DNA of 58,852 bases, taken from contig CACWLG010000009.1 in assembly GCA_902761635.1 (NCBI GenBank), forward strand, positions 1 to 58,852. The letters are read 5' to 3'. The notes beneath the pieces are model-generated. The model was not told the DNA's origin. It did no database searches and saw nothing but the letters and a program-made list of their open reading frames with translations. Below, one piece after another: positions 1 to 9,135 of this stretch (position 1 is its first letter; every line of letters begins with the position of its first letter). Both the position numbers and the translations under genes were made by a program. Source of the DNA: Oscillospiraceae bacterium. Its GTDB lineage: Bacteria > Bacillota > Clostridia > Oscillospirales > Oscillospiraceae.

Positions 1-1446
<1,446 letters not shown>

Positions 1447-1526
1447 TTTTGTTTCCTCCTGTATATGTGATATATTTTTTAACAAAATGAATCTATACTC
1501 AACGGCTTTCGCCGGAGTGTGCGCAT

Positions 1527-2156
1527 TTAGTTGGCCACCTTGACCATGGCGAAGCGGATCACCTTGTCGCCCAGCATGAAGCCCTGCTGGAAGACCTCCA
1601 CGATCTCGTTGTCGCCCTTCTCCTCGTCGTCCACATGCATGACCGCGTTATGGTAGGCGGGGTCAAATTTCTGTCCCAGGCAGTCCATTTCCTTGACGCC
1701 CAGCTTTTCCATCGTGGCCTTGAACTGGCTCATGATCATCTCGACGCCCTTCTTGTAGGCCTCATCCTCGGTGGACTGATTGAGGGCGCGGACCAGGTTA
1801 TCATACACCGGCAGGAACGCCATCACCGCGCTTGCCTTGACATCGGCGTAGAGGGCATCCTTTTCCTTCTGGCTGCGCTTGCGGAAGTTATCGTACTCGG
1901 CGCAAAGGCGCAGGTACTTATCGTTCATGGCGGCAAGGGCGGGGTCCCTGGGCTGCTCCGCCGTCTCTTCGGCGGGCTTTTCCTCACTCCCGGTTTTCTC
2001 TTCCGTCGCGGGTTTTTCTTCCGCCGCGGGCTTTTCTTCCGCCGCAGGCTTTTCTTTCGCCTTGGTCCCGGTCGTTTCTTCCGCGGTCGCCTCCGGGGCC
2101 GTCCCGGTCTTCTCCTGTTCGACCTCTTCCGCGGCGGTCTGCTTCTTCTTACTCAT
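1527..2156 (-). CDS. grpE: Nucleotide exchange factor GrpE
   Basis: Releases ADP from DnaK. The 209-residue protein has a long low-complexity N-terminus (residues 1-65) made of repeated EEKPA units rich in Glu, Lys, Ala and Thr, followed by the conserved GrpE coiled coil ([19 protein letters not shown]) and the C-terminal beta domain ([15 protein letters not shown] ... [19 protein letters not shown]). It is about the usual length for Firmicutes. Its start overlaps the end of hrcA by 8 bases, which suggests translational coupling. The acidic repeat tail is longer and more regular than in most relatives and is probably disordered. Confidence 0.97.
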   Translation of the reverse strand: MSKKKQTAAEEVEQEKTGTAPEATAEETTGTKAKEKPAAEEKPAAEEKPATEEKTGSEEKPAEETAEQPRDPALAAMNDKYLRLCAEYDNFRKRSQKEKDALYADVKASAVMAFLPVYDNLVRALNQSTEDEAYKKGVEMIMSQFKATMEKLGVKEMDCLGQKFDPAYHNAVMHVDDEEKGDNEIVEVFQQGFMLGDKVIRFAMVKVAN

Positions 2157-3234
2157 TTCCTGTATCTCCCTTGATGATCAGTTTGTTATGCATGCCCTCC
2201 GGCGGCGCCTCTCCCCCGCCGAGCCTCCGCGAGAGGCCCGCGGCCAGGATCGAAAGCTTGGCCGCCACAGCGGAGTAATCCATGCGCGTCGGCCCGACCA
2301 CGCCGATCATGCCTCTGGTATTGTCACCTGCGTCGTAGGTCGCGATCACGACACTGGAATCCTTGAGCTCCTCGGCCACGTTCTCCGGGCCGATGAGGAC
2401 CTTGATCTCCCCCGCCTCGTCCATGTTCGCGTTCGGCGGGAGGATATAGCCGCCGCCGGAGAGATAGCCCATCAGGCGGTGGGCCTTGTCGGGGTCGCGG
2501 AACTCCGGCTGGTTGAGCAGCCGGTTTTCCCCGCTCACATAGGCGGAGGGGGCGGCCGCTTCGGTCAGCACCTCAATGGCGAAGGCCGCGATGACGGAGG
2601 TGACGCCCATGGTGTCGTCCGCCGCGCGCTCGGTCGAATTGATGAGCAGCGGTGTGACGGCGTCCTCGGTGATGCCGGTAAAGCCGGAATTGAAGAGGGC
2701 GGACAGGCGCTGCACCAGCTTCTGGTCCACGGACACCGGCAGCTTCACAAGCTTGTTCTTCACCGTGTTGTCACTGAGCATGACGACGATGATAAAGGTG
2801 TTGGCGTCCACATAGATGATATCGAAGCGCTTGATGGTTACCGCCGTGCGGGTGGTGAGGGCGAGTGCCGGGTAATCCGTGAGCTGGGAGGCCAGGCGGC
2901 TGACGTCACTGATGGTATCGTCAAGTTCCCGGAGCTTCTGGTTCATGCGGCGGTTGATTTCCTCCGTCTCCTCCAGACTCAGGCGCTGCTTTTCCATGAG
3001 CTCGTTGACATACATGCGGTAGCCCATCGGCGTCGGCATGCGCCCGGCGGAGGTATGGGGCTGCTCGAGATACCCGAGGCTCACAAGCTCGGCCAGCTCA
3101 TTGCGGATGGTGGCGGAGGAGCAGCCGAGGCCGGCCTTGGCGGCAATGGCCTTGCTGCCGACAGGCTCCGCCGTCCGGACGTATTCATCCACCACGGCGG
3201 CGAGTATTTTCTTTTTGCGTTCACTTAAAACCAT
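2149..3234 (-). CDS. hrcA: Heat-inducible transcription repressor HrcA
   Basis: Represses its own heat-shock operon by binding CIRCE. The 361-residue protein begins MVLSERKKKILAAVVDEYVRT, with a winged-helix DNA-binding domain (AEPVGSKAIAAKAGLGCSSATIRNEL, residues about 18-55) and SAGRMPTPMGYRMYV, then a GAF-like core. An in-frame upstream start would add nine residues, but the family normally begins at this Met, so I place the start at 3234. First gene of the operon; a near-perfect CIRCE lies 44 bases upstream and overlaps the promoter -10 box. Confidence 0.96.
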   Translation of the reverse strand: MVLSERKKKILAAVVDEYVRTAEPVGSKAIAAKAGLGCSSATIRNELAELVSLGYLEQPHTSAGRMPTPMGYRMYVNELMEKQRLSLEETEEINRRMNQKLRELDDTISDVSRLASQLTDYPALALTTRTAVTIKRFDIIYVDANTFIIVVMLSDNTVKNKLVKLPVSVDQKLVQRLSALFNSGFTGITEDAVTPLLINSTERAADDTMGVTSVIAAFAIEVLTEAAAPSAYVSGENRLLNQPEFRDPDKAHRLMGYLSGGGYILPPNANMDEAGEIKVLIGPENVAEELKDSSVVIATYDAGDNTRGMIGVVGPTRMDYSAVAAKLSILAAGLSRRLGGGEAPPEGMHNKLIIKGDTGNE

Positions 3235-3277
3235 TGTCCATTCGCCTGCCTGAATTAGCACTCTCGCCGTTCGACTG

Positions 3278-3304
3278 TTGGCACTCTTTTCTTTCGAGTG
3301 CTAA
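3278..3304. promoter_or_regulatory. CIRCE operator with an extra half-site
   Basis: Inverted repeat TTGGCACTC-N9-GAGTGCTAA (arms 3278-3286 and 3296-3304), one base off the consensus TTAGCACTC-N9-GAGTGCTAA, the known HrcA target. It overlaps the -10 box, so repression by occlusion is expected. A third perfect arm TTAGCACTC lies at 3255-3263, between CIRCE and hrcA, and could pair with GAGTGCTAA at 3296-3304 as an alternative site with a longer spacer. Confidence 0.95.
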
Positions 3305-3331
3305 TATAGCATTCCTCCGGCCCATTGTCAA
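3303..3331 (-). promoter_or_regulatory. Sigma-A promoter of hrcA-grpE-dnaK
   Basis: Reading the minus strand: -35 TTGACA (3326-3331), 17-base spacer, -10 TATATT (3303-3308). The CIRCE arm begins within the -10 box. Confidence 0.9.
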
Positions 3332-3395
3332 GTGTTCCCCGGGGCGAATGCAGAAAATTCACACTTTGTACAAATGCATTTTTCCTTTTTTTGTA

Positions 3396-3424
3396 TTTAC
3401 AATGCCGGATATTTGAAGTAAAAT
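3396..3424 (+). promoter_or_regulatory. Promoter of the MarR regulator operon
   Basis: -35 TTTACA (3396-3401), 17-base spacer, -10 TAAAAT (3419-3424), followed 36 bases later by an AAGGAGG site and the MarR gene. It is divergent from the hrcA promoter. Confidence 0.7.
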
Positions 3425-3475
3425 AAAGTATAGAAAGCAAATCATATAAAATACATCAGAAAGGAGGATATGTCA

Positions 3476-3916
3476 ATGCTGGAAAAACATTTCGCCGACG
3501 TCTATAATAAATTCAAGTTACAGTTCTACCGCCGCGTTTTCGAGCTGGTGCGGGAGCGGGACGGGTCTCTGTCCGCGATGGAGGCCTTCTCGCTGGAGGT
3601 CATCTATATGCTGGGGCAGCCGACCGTCAGCCAGTTCGCGGACTTTCTGAACATCTCCCAGTCAAACGCCACCTACAAGGTCAATAACCTTATCAAAAAG
3701 GGCTATCTTGAGCGCCAGAACTCCACCGTGGACCGCCGCGAATACCATCTGATCCTCTCCGAGAAATACTATACATACATGAATCTCTATGCCAATTACG
3801 AGCTCACTGTCATGCGCCGCGTGGCTGAGCGCTTTCCGCCTGAGGATGTCGCCGTATTTGACCGCATTCTCCAGGTCATGTCGGACGAACTCATGCCAGA
3901 GTGCAAGCAGCCGTAA
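3476..3916 (+). CDS. MarR family transcriptional regulator
   Basis: Winged-helix regulator of 146 residues. The segment TVSQFADFLNISQSNATYKVNNLIKKGYLERQNSTVDRREYHLILSEK carries the MarR helix-turn-helix, recognition helix and wing with the DRR motif (residues about 50-98), flanked by dimerisation helices. Two in-frame ATGs are possible (3470 and 3476). The AAGGAGG at 3461-3467 sits 2 bases before the first and 8 before the second, so the second is chosen. The next gene, a sugar/cation symporter, starts 28 bases downstream on the same strand, so it probably regulates that transporter in response to its substrate. The ligand cannot be read from sequence. Confidence 0.9.
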   Translation: MLEKHFADVYNKFKLQFYRRVFELVRERDGSLSAMEAFSLEVIYMLGQPTVSQFADFLNISQSNATYKVNNLIKKGYLERQNSTVDRREYHLILSEKYYTYMNLYANYELTVMRRVAERFPPEDVAVFDRILQVMSDELMPECKQP

Positions 3917-3944
3917 CCATTCCTGCTCTTCGGAGGTCTGAGAC

Positions 3945-5387
3945 ATGAACGAAAAACCGCAGGTCGAGCTGAAGCTCAACTACAAGCGCACCTTCCTCAT
4001 CGGCTTTGCCTTCTTCGGCATCCTGCTGCTGTGGCAGGTGTATGACTCCTGGTGCCCCACCTTTCTGACGGATATCTTTGCCCGGCGCATGTACGGGATC
4101 TCCTCGGCCCAGCTCAAGGCGGGCGACCCGGCGAAGATTCTGAATGTGCAGTGGCTGGTCGGCATCATCATGGCCTGTGACAATCTGGCCGCGCTGATCC
4201 TCCTGCCGATCTTCGGCAACCTCTCGGACAAGACGCAAACGCCCATCGGCAAGCGCATGCCCTATATCCTGACGGGCACCTTCGTCTCGGCAGTGGCGTT
4301 TCCCTTCATCCCCTTCTTCTTCCACCACAACAACATGCTCGGCATGGTGCTGCTGATGGGGATCGTGCTGATGTTCATGATGATGTACCGCAACCCCGCC
4401 GTCGCTCTCATGCCGGATATCACGCCGAAGCCGCTGCGGGCCAAGGCCAACGGCATCATCAACATCATGGGCTATTTCGGCGGCGCCTTTGCCACGGTCC
4501 TCGGCATCTTCCTCAAGCTCTCCGACTACATCAATGCCGCCGACGAGGCCAGAAAGATCTGGACCATTGAGATCCCCTTCCTGGTCGCCTCGGTGCTCAT
4601 GGTCATCTCCGCGCTGGTGCTGTTCTTCACCATCCGCGAAAATGAAATTGCCGAAGAAATGAAGGACCAGATGGCCGAGGGTGAACGCCTCGCCGCCATT
4701 GCCACCCCGGTGGACGACTCGAGGCCCATGTCGAAGGCGAACAAGATCATGCTGCTTGCGATCCTGGGCGCGGAATTTCTGTGGTTCATGTCCGATAACG
4801 CCATCGGCACCTATATCGGCAACTACGTTATCTATTACCTGAACTCCGTCTCCAGCGCCACGATGGTGCTGACCATTGCCGGCGGCCTTGCCTCCGTGCT
4901 GGGCTTTGCCATCGCCGGCGCCATTGCGGATAAGATCGGCCGCAAGTGGACCATTTCCTGCGGCCTCGGCATCACGTTCCTTGCCCTTGTCATCATGTGC
5001 ACGGTGGCCCCCACCGGCGTCACTGCGCCGAATGCCGCCCACGGGGAGTTCACCTTCCCGCCCGTCCTGTATGCCGTCTGGGCCATCAAGGGCTTCGGCA
5101 TGGCCCTGGTGCACAACTGCTCCTTCCCCATGGTGGTGGAGCTCTGCTCGTCGAAGAAGATCGGCCGCTTCACCGGCTATTATTACGCATCCTCCATGTC
5201 CGCGCAGACGGTCACGCCGATCCTGCTGGGCCTCATGTTCAACCGCACGGGCGCCTGGCGCACCCTGCCGGTGTACTCCTGCGTGCTGACGGTGCTGTCG
5301 TTCATCGTGTTCACGGCGCTTGTCAAGAACATCAAGGCGCGCAAGGTGGAGAACGTGGTCGGCCTGGAAGCGCTGGACGGTGATTAA
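3945..5387 (+). CDS. MFS transporter of the GPH / SLC45-like sugar:cation symporter type
   Basis: A 480-residue inner-membrane transporter with about 12 hydrophobic segments. After the second to third helix it has GNLSDKTQTPIGKRMPY, the loop motif typical of glycoside-pentoside-hexuronide and sucrose-type symporters, and a matching motif GAIADKIGRKW in the second half. A long cytoplasmic loop (residues about 235-270) separates the halves. It probably moves a glycoside or related solute with H+ or Na+. It forms an operon with the MarR gene 28 bases upstream. Substrate unknown. There is no T-rich terminator directly after the stop; repeat copy A follows. Confidence 0.85.
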   Translation: MNEKPQVELKLNYKRTFLIGFAFFGILLLWQVYDSWCPTFLTDIFARRMYGISSAQLKAGDPAKILNVQWLVGIIMACDNLAALILLPIFGNLSDKTQTPIGKRMPYILTGTFVSAVAFPFIPFFFHHNNMLGMVLLMGIVLMFMMMYRNPAVALMPDITPKPLRAKANGIINIMGYFGGAFATVLGIFLKLSDYINAADEARKIWTIEIPFLVASVLMVISALVLFFTIRENEIAEEMKDQMAEGERLAAIATPVDDSRPMSKANKIMLLAILGAEFLWFMSDNAIGTYIGNYVIYYLNSVSSATMVLTIAGGLASVLGFAIAGAIADKIGRKWTISCGLGITFLALVIMCTVAPTGVTAPNAAHGEFTFPPVLYAVWAIKGFGMALVHNCSFPMVVELCSSKKIGRFTGYYYASSMSAQTVTPILLGLMFNRTGAWRTLPVYSCVLTVLSFIVFTALVKNIKARKVENVVGLEALDGD

Positions 5388-5395
5388 CGTCAAAC

Positions 5396-5499
5396 GAAAC
5401 TCGCTCCGGTCCTCTTTTCCGGTTTCAAAGAGCCGGAAAAGCTCCCTTTCCGTTCCTTCCGTTTTCCTCCCAAATTCAAAGCCAACTGCTTTGAATTTG
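5396..5499 (+). repeat. Structured intergenic repeat, copy A
   Basis: About 100 bases that align along their whole length with 42874-42979 (copy B). Shared blocks include GAAACTCGCTCC at the start, GGTTTC, AGAGCCG and GCTCCCT. An internal hairpin CTTTTCCGG ... CCGGAAAAG is followed by a perfect 12-bp stem (5471-5482 with 5488-5499). In copy B the same hairpins exist with changed bases on both arms. Copy A lacks the T-run that follows the last stem in copy B. Confidence 0.75.
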
Positions 5500-5518
5500 A
5501 ATAAGAGTACGATCATGT

Positions 5519-5628
5519 CATACTAGAACCTCATGAAAACCTTTAACCCCTTAAAGGTTTTCATAGCGCCATAAGGCGCGTAGAGGTTCTTGTATGAGAC
5601 GTGTTTTCAGCGTTTCATCGAGAAATAG
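5519..5628 (+). repeat. Modular hairpin repeat, left copy
   Basis: Inverted partner of 6532-6645. Three blocks are identical between the copies in opposite orientation: 5520-5540 with 6625-6645 (21 bases), 5584-5617 with 6591-6624 (34 bases), and 5618-5628 with 6532-6542 (11 bases). Between the first two blocks this copy carries a private 43-base insert with two hairpins (CCTTTAA-CCCC-TTAAAGG and GCGCC-ATAA-GGCGC). The outer arms AGAACCTC and GAGGTTCT pair around the insert, giving a cruciform-like fold. Confidence 0.9.
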
Positions 5629-5671
5629 GATCAGATGAAACTCGTTTTCATTCTATTTTGAGGTGTCCATT

Positions 5672-6514
5672 ATGAACAGTAGTTTTTCCCAGAAGCTCAG
5701 ACGAGCCGCGCTCATCGGCTCCGGCGCTGCCGCTGCCGCAGGCCTGCCGTTGTTCCTGCTGGCCCCCGGCAAGGTCACGAAGCGGCAGAAGGCGCCCTTC
5801 TACGGGCGCAACTTCGCCCACCGCGGCCTGCACAGTGAAGACAAAAGCGTCCCCGAAAATTCGCTGGAGGCCTTCCGGCTCGCCAGCCGCGCGGGTTACG
5901 GCGCGGAGCTGGACGTACACCTGACCAGGGACGGGCAGGTGGTGGTCTTCCATGACGACACGCTTGACCGCATGTGCGGCGTGCCCGGCCGGATCGAGGA
6001 CAAGAGCTATGACGAGCTGAAGCTTCTGTCGCTCTGCGGCACAAACCAGCGCATCCCGCTTCTGACCGAGGTGCTGGAGCTCTACGCCGGGCGCGGCCCG
6101 CTGATCGTGGAGCTCAAGACCGGCAGCCGCAACCGGGAGCTGTGTGAGAAGACCTACGCCATACTCTCCGACTACCCGGGCGAGGTGTGCATCGAGAGCT
6201 TCAATCCCATGATCGTGCGCTGGTTCCGCCTGCACGCAAAGGACATTGTGCGCGGCCAGCTCGCCACGCAGACCTGGGAATACGGCGACGGTGTTGCAAA
6301 GCCCACCGCTTTCCTGCTCGGTCACTGCCTGCTGAACTTCCTCGCCCGGCCGCAGTTCATTGCCTACCACACGGGATATCGCCCGCTGAGCGCGCGCCTG
6401 TCCGAGGCCATGGGCGCCATGCGCTTTGCCTGGACCGCCCACAACGAGCGGGCCGAACACGGCAGGGACGGCGTGATCTTTGAATTTTACCGCCCGCAGC
6501 TGCGGTTTAAGTAA
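5672..6514 (+). CDS. Glycerophosphodiester phosphodiesterase family protein
   Basis: Predicted metal-dependent hydrolase of glycerophosphodiesters, giving glycerol-3-phosphate and an alcohol. The 280-residue protein has an N-terminal hydrophobic segment (residues about 10-32) that would anchor it outside the membrane, then the GDPD TIM-barrel motifs FAHRGLHSE, PENSLEAF, ELDVHLTRDGQVVVFHDDTLDR and VELKTG, containing the catalytic His pair and metal ligands Glu/Asp/Glu. A GTG at 5663 is in frame, but GAGG at 5660-5663 places the ribosome on the ATG at 5672. It stands alone between inverted copies of a hairpin repeat. Confidence 0.92.
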   Translation: MNSSFSQKLRRAALIGSGAAAAAGLPLFLLAPGKVTKRQKAPFYGRNFAHRGLHSEDKSVPENSLEAFRLASRAGYGAELDVHLTRDGQVVVFHDDTLDRMCGVPGRIEDKSYDELKLLSLCGTNQRIPLLTEVLELYAGRGPLIVELKTGSRNRELCEKTYAILSDYPGEVCIESFNPMIVRWFRLHAKDIVRGQLATQTWEYGDGVAKPTAFLLGHCLLNFLARPQFIAYHTGYRPLSARLSEAMGAMRFAWTAHNERAEHGRDGVIFEFYRPQLRFK

Positions 6515-6531
6515 AGAAGCGGTGTGTAATA

Positions 6532-6645
6532 CTATTTCTCGATTAAATTCTTTAATCAAGAAAGCCGCAGTTCCTGCGGCGTTTTCAGCGTGAAACGCTG
6601 AAAACACGTCTCATACAAGAACCTGTTTTCATGAGGTTCTAGTAT
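6532..6645 (-). repeat. Modular hairpin repeat, right copy (inverted)
   Basis: Opposite-orientation copy of 5519-5628, starting 17 bases after the glycerophosphodiesterase stop. It shares the three identical blocks but has its own 48-base insert at a different junction (6543-6590), which contains GCCGCAG-TTC-CTGCGGC and an A/T-rich hairpin, and lacks the 43-base insert of the left copy. Confidence 0.9.
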
Positions 6646-6646
6646 A

Positions 6647-6696
6647 AAAACACGACGGATTCGTGAACGCATAAACGCGCGAATCCGCCGTGTTTT
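6647..6696. terminator. Bidirectional intrinsic terminator
   Basis: A 17-bp stem with one mismatch (6647-6663 with 6680-6696) and a 16-base loop. On the minus strand it is followed by a T-run, ending the lysA-cyclo-ligase operon; on the plus strand the stem ends TGTTTTCTT, serving the glycerophosphodiesterase. Confidence 0.88.
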
Positions 6697-6697
6697 C

Positions 6698-7252
6698 TTA
6701 TATGATCCCGTCCTCCGTGACCACATGGTCCATCGGGACATCGTGTTCATCCATCGGGAGGGTCCGGGCCAGCATGCTCCCATAGCACAGGCACATCGTC
6801 TCACAGCCGTGCAGGCGCAGGAAGCGGTCATAATAGCCTGCGCCGTGACCCAGGCGCGCGCCGTTCTCCGCCGCCGACACGCAAGGGACGATGGCAAGCT
6901 CCGGCTCCCCCGGCTTCGCCGTCTCCGCGTCGCGGGGCGGCTCCGGGATGCCGTAGGTGCCGGGCCGGAGCACGTCAAGGCTCTGGATGCGCACGGCCTT
7001 CATCACCCGGTCCGGGCAGCAGAGCGGCACATAGACCCGCTTGCCCGCGCGAAAGGCCTCGGCAAAGAGCGGCCCCGTGTCTGGCTCAGCCCACATGCTG
7101 ACGAAGAGGAAGACGCTCTCTGCCCGCTGCCACGCTTCCGATGCCAGCACCGCCGCGCAGATCGCGCGGTCAGCGGCCTCGCGATAGTCTTCCGCGAGCG
7201 TCTCACCCCGCGCCCGATACACCCGGCGAAGCTCCTTTTTCTCTCTATCCAT
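6698..7252 (-). CDS. 5-formyltetrahydrofolate cyclo-ligase
   Basis: Converts 5-formyl-THF with ATP to 5,10-methenyl-THF, salvaging an inhibitory folate. The 184-residue protein is of family length. It starts MDREKKELRRVYRARGETL, has the N-terminal basic ATP/folate region, the YVPLCCPDRVMKAVRI strand and the signature GARLGHGAGYYDRFL (residues about 134-148), the ATP-binding glycine-rich loop. It lies 24 bases after lysA on the same strand, so it is probably cotranscribed from the lysA promoter and ends at the adjacent terminator. Confidence 0.95.
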   Translation of the reverse strand: MDREKKELRRVYRARGETLAEDYREAADRAICAAVLASEAWQRAESVFLFVSMWAEPDTGPLFAEAFRAGKRVYVPLCCPDRVMKAVRIQSLDVLRPGTYGIPEPPRDAETAKPGEPELAIVPCVSAAENGARLGHGAGYYDRFLRLHGCETMCLCYGSMLARTLPMDEHDVPMDHVVTEDGII

Positions 7253-7276
7253 GCTTATCGCCGTAACTCCAAACTC

Positions 7277-8581
7277 TCACACATCCAGGGCACAGAGATC
7301 CTCAAGACCCTCGCGCCTGACGGCGATATAGCTCTCCCCATCCCGCAGCATGACCACAGGCGGGCGGCCCTGGCGGTTGTAGTTGGAAGCCATGGAATAG
7401 TTATAGGCCCCGGTGGTGCAGACGGCCACCTGCTCTCCGCGCCGGATATCGGCAGGCAGCGTGACCGCAGGCTGGAGGATGTCGCCGCTCTCACAGCAGC
7501 ACCCGGCGAGATCGAAGACCGCCGTCTCCCCCGTCTCCCGTCCGGCATGCAGGACGGTGTACCTGGCCTTGTAGAGGCAGTAGCGGGGATTGTCCGTCAT
7601 GCCGCCGTCCACAATCACATGGTTCTTAAAGCCCGGGATGCGCTTGACGGCGCACACGGTATAGACCGTAAGTCCCGCGTCGGCCACGATGCTGCGCCCC
7701 GGCTCCATGAGGATATACGGTACGGGCAGGCCCAGCTCTGCCGCGCGGCTTCTCAAATGGGCAGCCAGCGCCGTGATGCGCCCCGGGATATCCACCTGCT
7801 TATCCTCGTTCACGTAGCGCACCCCGTAGCCGCCGCCGAGATCCAGCGTGCCCGCCGTGCAGCCGAGGGTATTCCGCAGCGTAAGCATGAAAGCGAGCAT
7901 GAGATCGACGGTATCCTCAAACACATTCTCGTCAAAGACCATGGAGCCCACATGGCAGTGCAGGCCGTCCAGCACGAGATGCGGGGCGTTCAGCGCCGCT
8001 CTGACAAAGTCCAGGGCCTGGCCGGTGCCGATGGGGACGCCGAACTTCACATCCACGCGCCCGGTGTTCACCGCCTCGTAGGTGTGCGGGTCGATGCCCG
8101 GCGTGACGCGCAGCAGGATCTTCTGCCTCACGCCGCGCCTGCCGGCCTCGGCGTTCAGAGCCTCCAGCTCCTCCATGCCGTCCACGATAAAGCAGCCCAC
8201 GCCCTGCTCGAGGGCATAGCGGATATCTTCGTCCGTTTTGCCGCAGCCGTGGAACCAGATCCGCTCCGCCGGAAACCCGGCCGCAATCGCGGTTTGGATC
8301 TCCCCGCGGGAGACGGCGTCCACACCCATCCCCTCCTCGGCCATGATGCGGTACATCTGCTTGAAGCAGCAGGCCTTCCCGGCGTACAGGGGCAGAGCCG
8401 CGCCGCAGAAGGCTGTTTCAAAGACGTTTTTGTACATCCGGCAGTTTGCGCGGATGCGCGCCTCATCCATCAGATACAGGGGCGTGCCGCAGCGCTGCGC
8501 CAGGTCCGGGACGCTCTGCCCGGCAAAGCACAGGGCTCCGTTTTCATCGCGTGTGATATTTGAACTGAGCATGGTCTTCAC
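7277..8581 (-). CDS. lysA: Diaminopimelate decarboxylase
   Basis: PLP enzyme converting meso-diaminopimelate to lysine, the last step of lysine synthesis. 434 residues, usual length. Motifs in order: LYAGKACCFK with the PLP lysine (about residue 68), HCHVGS, LDLGGGYGVRY phosphate-binding loop, EPGRSIVADAG, and CCCESGDILQ with the catalytic Cys of the neighbouring subunit, then TGAYNYSMASNYN. A good promoter sits just upstream with a leader of only about 15 bases, leaving no room for a lysine riboswitch. The cyclo-ligase follows in the operon. Confidence 0.97.
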   Translation of the reverse strand: MKTMLSSNITRDENGALCFAGQSVPDLAQRCGTPLYLMDEARIRANCRMYKNVFETAFCGAALPLYAGKACCFKQMYRIMAEEGMGVDAVSRGEIQTAIAAGFPAERIWFHGCGKTDEDIRYALEQGVGCFIVDGMEELEALNAEAGRRGVRQKILLRVTPGIDPHTYEAVNTGRVDVKFGVPIGTGQALDFVRAALNAPHLVLDGLHCHVGSMVFDENVFEDTVDLMLAFMLTLRNTLGCTAGTLDLGGGYGVRYVNEDKQVDIPGRITALAAHLRSRAAELGLPVPYILMEPGRSIVADAGLTVYTVCAVKRIPGFKNHVIVDGGMTDNPRYCLYKARYTVLHAGRETGETAVFDLAGCCCESGDILQPAVTLPADIRRGEQVAVCTTGAYNYSMASNYNRQGRPPVVMLRDGESYIAVRREGLEDLCALDV

Positions 8582-8602
8582 CCGCTTCCATAAGATGGGC
8601 GA

Positions 8603-8631
8603 ATTTTAGCACGTTAAACCAGTGAAGTCAA
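8603..8631 (-). promoter_or_regulatory. lysA promoter
   Basis: Minus strand: -35 TTGACT (8626-8631), 17-base spacer, -10 TAAAAT (8603-8608). It abuts the stop of the upstream small gene at 8635. Confidence 0.85.
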
Positions 8632-8634
8632 TGC

Positions 8635-8802
8635 CTATTCCGTTTTTCGTTCATCTTCGGCACAGATGTACAAGTCCTCCGCCTCCGACAGGGCATTTTG
8701 CAGCAAATTTACCGCCCCGGCGCCGTCCCCGCTTCCGATGCGGTCGATCGCCTCGGAAGCCGCGGCGCAGAGGATGGCGTACATTTTCGGATAGTTGGGC
8801 AT
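8635..8802 (-). CDS. Small conserved-looking protein of unknown function (55 aa)
   Basis: I do not recognise a named family. The 55-residue product starts MPNYPKMYAILCAAASEAIDR and ends ICAEDERKTE, acidic and helical in character, with no signal or membrane segment. Support for being real: an AGGAGG site 7 bases before the ATG, a promoter (TTTACT-17-TATGAT) just upstream, and divergent pairing with a ribbon-helix-helix regulator that shares operator-like sequences. The pairing suggests that the regulator controls it. A toxin-antitoxin role is conceivable, but nothing in the sequence shows toxicity. Confidence 0.75.
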   Translation of the reverse strand: MPNYPKMYAILCAAASEAIDRIGSGDGAGAVNLLQNALSEAEDLYICAEDERKTE

Positions 8803-8826
8803 GGCAGGCCTCCTGATTTGTTTTGT

Positions 8827-8894
8827 AGATATACGATATATCTATTTCAGGCATCATACACCGGATCTGCCATAAAGTAAAGTCACCGTATATC
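8827..8894. promoter_or_regulatory. Operator-like repeats in the divergent small-gene promoter
   Basis: A 17-base palindrome AGATATA-CGA-TATATCT (8827-8843) lies at the expected transcription start of the 55-aa gene. Its internal GATATACG (8828-8835) recurs inverted as CGTATATC at 8887-8894, directly before the ribosome binding site of the ribbon-helix-helix gene. Repeated short sites of this type are typical targets of ribbon-helix-helix repressors. Binding by the neighbouring gene product is inferred. Confidence 0.65.
8853..8881 (-). promoter_or_regulatory. Promoter of the 55-aa gene
   Basis: Minus strand: -35 TTTACT (8876-8881), 17-base spacer, -10 TATGAT (8853-8858), ending ten bases above the palindrome at 8827-8843. 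Confidence 0.65.
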
Positions 8895-8908
8895 TATGAG
8901 GTGATGAA

Positions 8909-9121
8909 ATGGCAATCAAAAGCGTGTCCATCCGCATTGAAGAAGAAATGCTTGAGAAGCTGTCCTATGTCGCCGACTATGAAGGGCGTTCTCTCAACAG
9001 CCATATCCTTGTCCTGATCCGGCAGAGCATCCGCGCCTTTGAGGAAAGCAACGGCGTCATTGAGGGCGGCATACGTCCCGATCTGAATGTGAAGCCTGCG
9101 CGACGTAGTCCGGCGGAATAA
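8909..9121 (+). CDS. Ribbon-helix-helix (Arc-like) DNA-binding protein
   Basis: A 70-residue regulator. KSVSIRIEEEMLEKLSYVADYEGRSLNSHILVLIRQSIRAFEE shows the family pattern: an N-terminal beta strand with alternating residues that enters the major groove, then two helices joined by the GRSLNSH turn. The C-terminal 20 residues are polar and probably disordered. GAGGTGAT lies 5 bases before the ATG. It is divergent from the 55-aa gene and probably autoregulates through the nearby GATATACG/CGTATATC sites. A strong terminator follows. Confidence 0.88.
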   Translation: MAIKSVSIRIEEEMLEKLSYVADYEGRSLNSHILVLIRQSIRAFEESNGVIEGGIRPDLNVKPARRSPAE

Positions 9122-9135
9122 CACGGATCACGCAG

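Noticed and set aside
5519-6645. Composite transposon around the glycerophosphodiesterase
   Set aside because: No transposase or target-site duplication, and the flanking copies are hairpin repeats with differing inserts.
8582-8634. Lysine riboswitch upstream of lysA
   Set aside because: The promoter lies only about 15 bases before the start codon, leaving no room for an aptamer.
8651-8857. 68-codon minus-strand ORF overlapping the 55-aa gene
   Set aside because: Arg/Gly-rich shadow frame; the AGGAGG at 8809-8814 and codon pattern fit the 55-aa frame.
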